Of a DNA stretch of 48,560 bases, positions 33,201 to 43,581 are shown in pieces (position 1 is the stretch's first letter; each line of letters starts with the position of its first letter). The notes beneath the pieces were generated by a model. That model searched no databases and had not been told where the DNA came from. It saw only the letters and a program-made list of their open reading frames with translations. The DNA is from Parachlorella kessleri. Its lineage: Eukaryota; Chlorophyta; Trebouxiophyceae; Chlorellales; Chlorellaceae. The DNA lies in assembly GCA_001598975.1 (NCBI GenBank), contig BBXU01000264.1, positions 1 through 48,560 on the forward strand. The letters run 5' to 3'. A program made the position numbers and the translations under genes.

Positions 33201-36130
33201 TCTCGACGCCAGCTGTCACTGCCCGGGTCAACCTGACTAAGGGCGCCACGCTCAAGCTGCTCAAAGAGGTGGAGCAGGAGGTAGGAAGAAGCAGGGGTGT
33301 CTGTGTTTTGCTCACTGAAAGGGAGCTGTCCTGGGGGGCGGGGCGTCACGGCACGGAAGCACAGGATCAGAGATAACTTCCTAAGTTGTACGAGACTCCA
33401 CAGGTGCCGTTTGGCAGGGTGCTGACGTCTGCCGTGGTGTGGGCCGGCTGAGGGGATCAATCTCTGGAGATGCAAATGCGGTCTTAATGCAACCCACATG
33501 ACAGCCGAACAGAGTCAGGCTGGCCTGCGCTATGTGGTTAGACTGGTACCCACATAGTGCTGAACCTGCCACCCTTGTGTGTCCCTACTGCTTCTACCTA
33601 CGGCCGCTCTTGCAGGAGCACGTGTGGCTGACCTGCCCGCTGCTGCAAGTGCCGCCCTCGCTGTTCCTCAAGCACGAGCCGCTGGTGTGGGCGGCGCTGG
33701 AGGGCATGCAGCCCGCTGACGACCTTCGAGAGGCCGCAGATGCCTTGGACGCCAAGTTCAAAGCACTGTCGCCGCGACAGGTGGGGTCACACAGAGTGAC
33801 GAGTTGCGGACTTGACAGGCATGTCAGTTTCCAGGCCAGGGTTTTGGTGGGTTGACAAGGGACCCACAGCCCTCTCTGTACTTTGGTAAATTTCACCCAC
33901 AGGGATGGCGGAGCACGCCGGGTGTGGAACGCAGAGAGTGGCTTCCAGCATCCCCAGCATGCTGCCAGCAAAAGTGCGTGTTGGCTGTCTGATGAGACCT
34001 GCTCTTTGGCTGTTGGTGCCGGCAGGCTTGTTTCACTGTGGCTGGAGCTGAGTTCCTCACTGGCCACCGGCAATAGACAATGTATCAAGCTGTGCCACCT
34101 GCCTCCTGTCACGTGCATGGCGAGGCTCCTGTTGCGTTGCAGGCCTTCAACGTGCTGCACCTCCGCCTGGAGAGGGACTGGCAGAAGCACTGCCCCAACC
34201 TGGGGGATAAGTTTGCGTGCCTCAACAACACAGTCACGGGTGAGTCAGCTGTGACGTAAGGGGCAAACCCAGCTCACTGACCCAGGCAACTTGCAAGTGC
34301 AATATACGCACGTAAAGTGTATTTTCAGTTATGGCGACCCTTTTCGGAGCAGTTTGACATTGGATGTATAATTAGGCACACTCGACTCCCAACTGCCGTC
34401 ACACTGCTGGGCATGGCGAGACACCACGCTGGGGCTGATATACGCGTCGGACGTGCACCGGCAAGCTCTGCACACAGTGGCTTTGCTGAGCATGCTTCGC
34501 TGATGTGGCACATGCTGTGCCCAAGCCCATGGCCCCAGCCTCCCTGCCGCAGTGGGGGCGCAGCTGCGGCAGCTGAAGATAGACGCAGAGCTGCCGCTGC
34601 TGCTGGTGCTGGATAGAGAGAACCTGGACAACGACATGTACCAGGTGAGGGTGCGTGGCACAGGGGCACTCCTCAGGCTCAGCCACAGCGGCAGCGGTGC
34701 AAACAGGAGGGCAGCAGGCCGCTGGGTGTGTGGTTGTTGCAAGAACCAGCCAGGGTCTTGCGTTCCAACAAAGAGAGGGAAAGCTGGCAGGCGCGGAGCT
34801 GGGATTGGCGTGCTCGTTGAATTCCCATGTAACTGGAGAAACTGTCCATCTGGTCGTGGTAAGGTTGCCCAGAGCTGAGAGTCTCTACACTCGTGCACCA
34901 CTGCCCTCCCTAGCCTTTGGTGGCTAGCCACTGCTCCCAGCTGCCTTCCTGAGTGTCTCTACGGGCACCCGGTGAAGGCATTTGCCCCCTGCATGCTCAC
35001 TGCTCCGGCTCACCTTGGCGCGGTGTGCGCGATGCCAGCATGCCTGGGCCGCATCTTGTGCTGCCCCCAAGTGGAGCTTGTACCGCTCTGTACTGGCCAG
35101 TACTCTCAATACCCTGTTGTACTGTGTGGCGCAGGCGGCCCTAGCCAACATGAGGCCGCTCGGTTACCGCCCCTTTGTGCTAAAAGAGCTTGCCGGCTCG
35201 GGGTTCACCCGGGAGCAGGCAGCGATGCTGTCATACCAGCTGGGGCTTAGGTCAGCACACCGGTCATAGTAGGACCGGGCCCCTCTTGATTCCTACCACT
35301 TGTGGGCGATTGCGTGGTGGCCGAGCTCGCCCATGTTTCGGCAAGCCATGCTAGCTGTGCCCTCCAAGCCGCGTCTGTTGCGGGTGTAGTCTGCAGGGCC
35401 GCCCACCACCTCCGTACCTCATGTGCCTCCTAGCGTTTGACATCATGCATTAGTCAGCATGCGCCCTGGTCTCAGCTCTGGGCTCTAGTGCAGGGTGCTC
35501 TTGTGCCTCAAGGCTGCCCCTCAAAGCTTCTGGGAAACCAGGCGCAACTGGCTGGATGTCAGTGGCTTGCGGCTGCACATGCCTGATGCAAGTTTTGTTT
35601 TGGCCCACCGCAGGGCTCACCAGTTTGTGGGCAACGCGGTGTCCACCTTCTCTGCGCTGCTCATCATGGAGCGAGCCCACTCCGGCAAGTTTGCCGCCTA
35701 CTACAATGGAGGCATGATCCCGCTCAAGCAGTTTGTGCCGCTGTACCAGGTGCGTGCGCCCATGTGAACAGTGCAACCTGTCGTGCATGCATTGACCAAG
35801 GTTGGAGAACGCCCAGATGGTCATATGCCTACACCCACGTGCTGCTACCTGCCCCCAAGCGAGCAGACACTGGCCAGTCTACATTAAGCCTTCCTGACTT
35901 CCCAGGGCCGGACTGACATATGGGAGCCTTTGTGTGATTGCTTGTTGCTTGGCCCAGCAGGCGTGCACGGGTGTTGTACACACGCATTGAGTTGCGGCCT
36001 GCTGTCAACAAGGACACAATGGTGAGCTGTCCTGACCAACCTGCCCAGGCATGGTTGTTATTTGGTGCAGTTATCCAACACGGCCAGCGCACGCCAGCAT
36101 GCCTTGGATAACGCCCTCTCAGAAGCTTAG
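30290..36130 (+). CDS. O-fucosyltransferase-like type II membrane glycosyltransferase, copy B, 10 exons
   Basis: Tandem paralogue of the gene at 23457. Exons: 30290-31175, 31593-32008, 32623-32724, 33185-33280, 33616-33780, 34143-34239, 34553-34644, 35135-35250, 35614-35749, 36071-36130 (2166 nt, 721 aa). Exons 3-9 have exactly the same lengths as in copy A (102, 96, 165, 97, 92, 116, 136 nt). The N-terminus is rich in Gln, Pro, Ala and Ser, encoded by CAG/GCA-type repeats. A membrane segment lies at about 83-101 (FSVRYLVIALVVVECIRLG), followed by an acidic Glu/Asp/Gln stem. Conserved blocks are WLSFNVCNGLTNQRIAILSA, FNVLHLRLERDWQKHCP, LLLVLDRENLDNDMYQ and HQFVGNAVSTFSALLIMERA. The first ATG of this frame is at 30290; the frame is open further upstream but contains no earlier ATG. 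Reading through exon 9 would end in VRAPM and a stop, but CAG|GTGCGT and the match of the last exon to copy A support splicing. Confidence 0.7.
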
Positions 36131-37446
36131 GAAGAGCGCCGCCCAGCCGGCCTGCCATGGACTGGTGGGGACGCAAACACCGTTACGGCTGGGTCTCATG
36201 GCGTCTTCAAAGCCGGGCTGTCTAGGGAGTGGCGCTGGGTTGGAGGGCGGGGCGTTTGAGGGCCCCGTCCCTGCTGTGGAACCCACACCCAGTCAGTGTG
36301 GTGCACGCATAGCAGGGCCTCTTCTTCTGACGGTCGTGAGTTTAGAATTCTGTCGAGCGGTCATGCTCCGTAATTGTTGGTCTGGGAATCATCTGGAAGT
36401 CTCCCAGGGCTCTTTGCGCGGTGGGGATTGGAAGCTGTGGAATATCCACGCTAGTGGTGTAGAGATCTGAGGTATGCTGTGAAATGGGGGCCTCAACATT
36501 GACTTGTTGAATGCAGTGACAACACCAAGCCGTGTAGTGGGCGTATTCTGTCTATGTATTGGTTTGACCTGGGGCTGTACAAAGTTATGTATGCATCTTT
36601 GGTATTTGCTTATCTGAAGTCTTTCTGACCCCATCACCACTTGGCTGTGCTGTGAACAGTGCAGCACTGAGTAGTGCTCGGTGTTCCTGGGACATAGTGC
36701 TGGGGCGTTACTCGTATCAAGGTCTATGGGCATAGCTACATCCGGACTGTTGGTGGGAACCAAGTGACGATGACCCAGGAAAGTGTGGCCAGGTGTGGGG
36801 ACACTGTCAGGCTAGACTTGACAAAGAGCTTTCTCCAACAATGTCTGTTGTGTGACCTTCACCTGTTGTCCCCTAGTAGTCTCCTACCTTGCCTGTGAGG
36901 AGTTCAGACCAAGCCTTGTCAGTGCCCACTTCCAGTACTACTGTCGCCGGGTGGTGCTCTGGGTGTTTTCTAACTAGACTTTGACATTACGATTACGAAG
37001 TCAGAGTACCTTGGGACGGCCCCAAGCAGCTGTTTTCTTGATATGTGGGGGAGGCTTCATGGGAAAAGTTGGATAACAACATAGCGCCTTATTTAACCAT
37101 ATTGGCCGCACCCAAGCCACAAGCTACTGGTTGAGCCCGTCGGAGCTGCTAAATATTTTACATTGTTCCTGCTCATTTTTTCAGGGCCAAACCTATCACT
37201 TCAGACTGGCATGCTCTCTCCCTGAGTCCATTCCCAAACAAGAAATGAAATCCTTTCAAGTGTGGAAGGTGTTACCATCCCTATATCGAACAGGGCTGGC
37301 ACTGACATCTTCCCAACCACAGTACTGGGGCCAGTAACCACTACGCGAGCTTGCCCCGGCCGTTCTGCAGCTGTGCCTCATGACCTAAGGACTCCTAGCG
37401 CCCCCCTTGTCTGCTGACCTTGACCAGTGCCTGTACCAGCCGGCCC
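36131..37446. other. Convergent intergenic region, 3' flanks of glycosyltransferase B and NDC80
   Basis: The two flanking genes end toward each other here. Both 3' UTRs must lie in this stretch. No exon on either strand is supported. A TTACA (minus-strand TGTAA) lies at 37158-37162. Confidence 0.5.
37158..37162 (-). terminator. TGTAA poly(A) signal candidate of NDC80
   Basis: TTACA on the plus strand reads TGTAA on the minus strand, about 285 nt past the NDC80 stop codon at 37447-37449. This would give a moderate 3' UTR. Confidence 0.4.
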
Positions 37447-40400
37447 TCATGATGCCGCCATAGCGGGCAGCCCCGCCCGCTGCACCTCCTGCAGCAGCCC
37501 CCCCACTCGCCCATGTGCTGCCTTCAACCGGGCCTGCACCTGCAACTTGTGGTTCAAAACCAGCTCCAGCGCTGCTGCCAGGTCTCGGTGTAGCGTGGCA
37601 TTCTCTAGCTCGCATGCCCTGCAGAACAGTGCACACATATCTGAGCTAAGCCATGTTGGTTGAAATAGTGCTACATTATGCTGCTTGCAACACTAGGGAG
37701 GTAGGCTACAAGAGTACCGGGGGAGAATATGGTAACCCAACGTGCCGTGCGGGGATGAGCCTTAGGCCAACAATCAGAACGCCTGACAAAGCCATGCAGC
37801 ATGCCAGGAAAGCCACGATCTGCGCAAAGCACTGTTCTACAGCAGGAATAGAATTCCTGCTGCTCACCGCTGCAGGTCTTCAAAGTCACCCTGCAGTTGC
37901 TGCAGCCGCTCCTCGCTGTCCACAACTGAGTCGCTGTTAGCGTTACGCAGCTGGGACACTTCAGCCTGCATGACACGGTCAGGAAGGCTGATTTTTTGCC
38001 TGCCATGGATGGCGCTGGTAGGTATCAGAGCCTTGCAGGAGCACATCTCATGCTGTCGTTGGCCTTTTCAGCTCACCCCAAAAGTTTGACAAGAGGGAAG
38101 CATTGAATTGCAGCTCAAAGTGGACTGGCCCATGCATTAAACCCTTACAGAGACACGCTGCTGGAGCCGCCAGCCTGCAGGAAACAGATTGACGAACAAT
38201 ACCTGGAGGTTTTCCAAGTGCGCTGCTGTGCTGGCTGCCTGTGCCTCAAAGGCATCCTTCACAGTCCGCAGTTGGGCATCGAGCTTGCGCACCTGTAGTC
38301 ATATCAGCGCTTACAAAGCTAAGAGAAGTTATCGTACAAAGATCTGAGTTTGGGTCATCCCTAGACGCTGGTTCAGTGCTGCTGCTTTGACTTTGGTTGA
38401 GAGACAAAGCGGGTGCACATGGATACCATGTGTCCCAAGTATGGACTGGCACTGGTGGGACCAGGAAGGGCAATCATAGCCAGCCATATCTGCTCACAAA
38501 TGACACCCTGGGAACCAACAGCTGAGAACGTCCTCCCGTGCCGCACCCGGTTTCCAAGCAGCCTAATGCGCATTCAGTCGCACTGAAGTGCAACCGTCCT
38601 GTGTGCTGCTTGGCAGCATAAAACGTTACCGCTCCAACTTCACCTGCGCCTCAATTTGAGCATTCTCCTCTGTCCTCTCGCTCATGGACTCAATGCCAGT
38701 GTCACGCCTTTCCTGCAGAAGGAAAGAGTGACACAAGAAGATGTTTGTCTTTGATGAATATTAATTTCGTTCACTAGTATTTCTATCCTAGGCCACATAT
38801 GTGAGGTGAACCTAGCAAAGCGTTGCTCACCGGTTAGCAATGCATGCACAGCACACACTTATACACTACTGCTTTCCGCAGTTATTCTCAGCGGGCTGCA
38901 CCCTTCTCTTGCCCATGCCTTCAGCCAAGGAGCCGGACCCACCTGCAGAGACAACATCTCGTCTGCCAGCTCCCGTGCTCGGCCATTGTAGCTGTCCCGC
39001 AAGCGTTGCAATGCAGGCTTGATGATGCCCTGCAAGGCAAGCAAGTTGCCCACCCATTGCCATCAATCTCACTGCATGTGGCCTCCAAGAGTAAATAATG
39101 AGGTCAACATGGTGCTGACACTGAACATGAAATTTACAAATGGTCAAACCACATGTAATCGAGGTCACTGCCTCCAGACATGGCATCGTGTTGCCAAGAC
39201 ATTCAGCCCCAACCTCCATGACAATGGGGATTAAGGAAGGCAGCAGGCAGCTACTGGGCGGCCTGCTTATCTATCGCACAGCACGGAAGTGCAAGCCGCA
39301 AATGTATACGTGCTCCAGGAACCACTTGCCTTGAGGTCCACGTTTATCATCTCGCCCGCACTGCTCGCAAGCCGGTCCAGGCGCACGTCGAAGTTCACAC
39401 CCTCCGCACGCTTGGCGCTAGCAGGGATCAGCTGTAAACGGTCTGCCATGCTGTGGTAGCCCTGCACAGAGAGATGCATAATACAGGGCAGGGCAATGCA
39501 TCTGGCTCTGGGCAGGTGTTGCATTTATTAAGCTTGGGTGACAGCTAAGAAAGACGCTGCTTCGTTTGCTGGCAAGCTCATGGACATGCTTCCCTTCTCA
39601 GTACTGCATGAGGCATCGGCGGCTCTTGACAGCATCACAGAGCTGTCAGTCACTCACTGTTACTGCCATTGGTGCCATCACCGGCCCACACTGGTTCAAC
39701 CTACAATACACAACCCAGGACCAAAAGCTCCGACCCTGCACAACTCGACTACACCCACTGGGTCCCATCACAGGGACGGGGTTGAGACTGACCTGCAGCG
39801 CTGCGTCTACGCTGTCCAACCGGGCCTGTATCGCACCCTCCTGCTCCACCACCCGCCTATCCAGCGCCTCCCGCTGTCCAAGCACCGACCGCAGAACTGC
39901 CTCCTGCTTGGACCTGAGTACACACAGGTAGGCTGGCTGTTGCACTTGGCAGCTTGCGAGGGCCACGTCCCAAATCTCAAACAGAGCTGCCGAGCCAACC
40001 CTCCTTTGCACAGAAGTCCTGTTAAGCAGCAAGGGCGCTACTGTGCAGGGTGCCATCATCAGGATTCGGTTCAAAGATCATGGGTCAGACTTGGAAGCGG
40101 ACAATATAATGCACTGGATGACCAAAGCAGGAACAGGAGCTCACTTCTCCTGGTTCATGCGGATGACATCCTCCCGGTTGACAGTTTGCACTGATATCTT
40201 GCCTCGCAACACCTCATTCTCCTGCAGATGAGGCCCCAGATGTCATCATAGCAGCGAGGGCGTTAGCTGAACTGGTGCAGGCTTACGAATCTGCGAGCTC
40301 CACAGCCTCTTGTGTCCCTAGTTTCCTTGCACGGGCTTGAACAAATATGAAGGGGAACCGGCAGTGGGAGCCAGCACTGTCTATGTACCTTATCAATGGA

Positions 40401-42484
40401 TGCCAGCTCTTGCTGGTGGGCGTTGACATCGGCCTGTCGCTCTTGTATCTTGCGCTGGAGTGACTGCCTGTGAGCCTGCAGCCAAATCACTAGAAAAGTC
40501 CTCAGAGGGAGTTGACACCCCTTGATCCTGTCCACCTGCAAACCTCGCTCATCCATAGGGAGTTGACACAGTGCACGTACAACATCGAACTCGGCCCGCG
40601 GAGCACAGTACGCTCCTACAGCTTCAGAAAGCAACTAGGTTCCCACCTGCAAGTTGTCAATCAGCTTGACAAACTTCTCCTTGTCTGCCAGGCACGTCTC
40701 CTTGCCAGCCCTTGCTGCCACAAGTGGGCTGGGCTCATTTCGCAGCTGCTCAATCTCAGCTCTCAGAGCATCATTGGCCTGCACAGGATGTGCAAACACC
40801 GTATTTGACATGTTCCTAAGCCCAAGGAAGGTCATGCTAAGTAGGTTACATGTTCTTAAGGTATGTCTGAACTCCCAAGAACAAAGGCTTTGCCATCTGC
40901 ACCATCATTGGGCATTGAATTGCTGCTAGTCCCTCAGGTCATGCTGGCTCACCCTCCAGGCGCAAGTCTGAGATTATATGGCGTAGCAGCCCCTGCGCAG
41001 CCACCAGCATACCTCGCGAAGCCGCTCCGTGTCCTTGACTATACCGCCGGAGCGATCATCAAATTCCTTGGCCTTCTCGGCCTCCACTTCTTCGCACTTT
41101 TCATCGTCGCCTGTAGCATGGCGGTTGGACAGGGTCTTTCCCCCTTATGTGATACGTCCCCCCCCCCCCCCCCCGGGGGACGGTATGTTTGAGCCCCTTC
41201 CTTGCATCATACTCTTATTGCTACGGTGTGGTGCGGTAAGTCAGGTACCATGCATTTGTAGGAGCACAGTTGTCCTAGCTCTTAGGACCCCTCTCATGCC
41301 AGCTGGCTTCCAGCTGTTGCCCATGCAGCAATGAGGCTTTTCCTCCCACGCCCAGGTTTGCAACCATGAAGCCCGTACCTGCCATGAAGTAGCGATACGA
41401 GGACGACACCCAGTCAAAGAAGTCCACCTCTGCTTTCTGCCGCTCGTCCAGCACCTCCTGGGAGCATTGCACCATGGTGGCACAGTTGACAACCCGTGCA
41501 TCATAATGAGGGGCTAACCCCTGCGGGTCCAGCAAGTCAGAACACGCCTGCAGGAAGCAACGCTTGCAGAAGGCCACCGCTGCTCTCCACTCAGATCGTG
41601 CCATGCGCATTTGTGGCAACTAGCCCACCCATAAAGCTGGCATGTCCCAGCAGGCAATCACTTGTACAGCCAGCCCTTCATACTTGCAGGCTGCCAAACG
41701 GCACAAACCTGGCGTGCCCCCTCTGCCCGTTTTTGATATGCCAGTAGCTCGACCAGCCAGGTCAACGCTGCCAGCAATGATGGCCATGTATGGGGGCTGC
41801 CCACTGCTGAGAGGTTGCTCTTGCTGATCTGAAATGGGTACTTCAGCCGCTTGAATAACTGGGGGACTTCCTCCTCGATTTTGCCCATATTCTTTGTGTT
41901 GAGGTTAGGGTCCACCTGGCGGAAGAGGAAACCCATGATGTTGGCAAAGTCCTTGGTGGTCGGGCTGGCAAGCACCTGCAAAGAATGGCATTCGAAACTG
42001 TCAAGGTTGGGGTTGAGGAGCACTTGATAAACACCATTAAAGGCTTTGGTGAGCAGGAGGCACACTTGTGCATCTCCTCCTCCTGGCAATGTGACCTAGG
42101 TGTGGCGTTTGATGGCAGAAGACGCAGACCTCACTAGGCTAAGGTTAGCTCTTGTATGCAAAAGCAGCATCCCACCTTGGGCGTAATGGCATGCTCATAG
42201 CCGTGCCCCGCCAGGTAAGTGATGATCACTCGGATGCAGTTTTGCTGATACTGCTTGTCGCTGACGGGCCGGGGGTCTTGCTTGACGCCTGAAGCCTTGG
42301 TATAGGTGCTGGATCGCCTCTGCACAGGGCCACCTGCCAAGGAGAGCCGCCCTAGCGCCTGCTCCAGCTTGGCCACTTGTGCTGCTGGCTTCATCACGCG
42401 GCCTGGGGCAAGGGATGCCCTGGCTGCCCGGACGTTCACCTGGCTGGGGCTGAGCCCCGCTAGCGTCTGCCTCCGCCTGTCCAT
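37447..42484 (-). CDS. NDC80: Kinetochore protein NDC80 (HEC1), 14 exons
   Basis: Microtubule-binding subunit of the outer-kinetochore NDC80 complex (with NUF2, SPC24, SPC25). Exons in transcript order: 42176-42484, 41709-41975, 41379-41547, 41013-41110, 40647-40778, 40389-40475, 40145-40221, 39793-39913, 39330-39461, 38943-39029, 38644-38712, 38203-38292, 37868-37965, 37447-37618 (1908 nt, 635 aa; human HEC1 is 642 aa). The basic N-terminal tail includes RRRQTL, an Aurora-kinase-type site. The CH domain spans about 75-190 and includes DPRPVSDKQYQQNCIR, TKDFANIMGFLFRQVDP, EEEVPQLFKRLKYPF and VGSPHTWPSLLAALTWL. FDWVSSSYRYFMAG follows, as in HEC1 YESFMSG. The remainder is coiled coil, with YHSMADRLQLIP at 422-433 matching the conserved HEC1 YHKLARKLKLIP. 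Most introns are phase 0. The intron after exon 9 begins GCAAGT (GC-AG). Exons 2/3 were joined at CAG acceptor 41547 by phase. Confidence 0.95.
41158..41179. repeat. C17G5 homopolymer tract in an NDC80 intron
   Basis: Seventeen C are followed directly by five G. The tract lies in the intron between exons 3 and 4 of NDC80. On the minus strand the transcript would carry a long G run, able to form G-rich structure; the tract length may also be inexact through sequencing error. Confidence 0.9.
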
Positions 42485-43581
42485 ATTGCAACTGCCGTTC
42501 CGGGTATCAGCAAGGAACCCTGGAGACGTGCTCCGGAGTTAACGGACGGCAAACATGCGATATAAGTGAATACGGAAGAGTTGAGCGCAATTTTGGGTGA
42601 CCACATTTTTTATAACCGTTAGCAGGCGCAGCATTGCAGGGATGGGAGTGGTGCCTCATGATGAGTTTCTTATACAGATAGGGCTTGATTGCACTTGTTT
42701 TGCCTTGAGAAGCTGGGCGCAAGGGCTGTCATGTCCCCACCAGTCAAGGAGTGCCCAGAGAGAGTGGAACACTGGTTCACGAGCTCAGCATCGCGAGTGG
42801 CATCGCGTGTAGTATGGCTTGGTAGGGCAGCGGTAGAAGCTCGGAGCCTTAGTTGCCCTTACAAAGCGCATAGCAGGGTACCCTTGGCCTTGATTCCCCC
42901 AGTTGCAGGGCAGACCACCTGCTTGCCGCATCACCTGCTTGATTTTAGCGTGGGTGGCAGGTAGTACAAACAGGGAGTGAGAGCTGGGCTGCACTGATAT
43001 TGCCCTCTAGGAGTGACCCTTGTTCCTGCTAAACACCCGGGCTGTGGAAAACCTGCAGTTGATATGGCGATTGCGGAAGTGTCGCCATCTCAGGTTCCTC
43101 TGAAGGATCCGCCATATCTAAGAAGTGACTCACCCCTGTCAGCATGCTGGCCCAGCATCAACCCTGTGCATGGACGTGCTCCTCTAGAGCGCCACAAGTG
43201 TAGACATTGCGGGCTCCGGGAGAAGGGGGGGCTTTGGTTGGTAGCCCTGCAGTCTAAAGCAGGCCATATGGAGTAAAGGGTGGAGGCTGCATATGATAGG
43301 CCGACTTTGCCTGTCTGATCCAGGGGGGTGACAGACCATCGGAACCCCTGAGCGCTGTCCCTGGAATGTAGCACCACCGAGGACTGTAGCACCACAGACT
43401 CCACATGAACAGCTTGCATATCTATTGCAAACACCACTGCTGCTACAGATGTCTACAGAAGGCCTAGAACGCACTCCCAGGTACTAGCCTGGAGAAGGCT
43501 GAATCTCACAGGAAGAGCCCCAATCCTTCCTACGGAAGTTCAAGCAGCAGTTAGTCTCTACCCTGCAAAGCCACTGCCGCC
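42485..43581. other. Intergenic region between EMC2 and NDC80
   Basis: Both flanking genes are on the minus strand, so this holds the EMC2 3' UTR and the NDC80 promoter. No supported exon was found. A minus-strand TGTAA at about 42859-42863 is far (0.7 kb) from the EMC2 stop. Confidence 0.5.

Noticed and set aside
38141..38173. Possible 32-nt NDC80 exon between exons 12 and 13
   Set aside because: Its length is not a multiple of three and it would break the phase that joins exons 12 and 13 directly.
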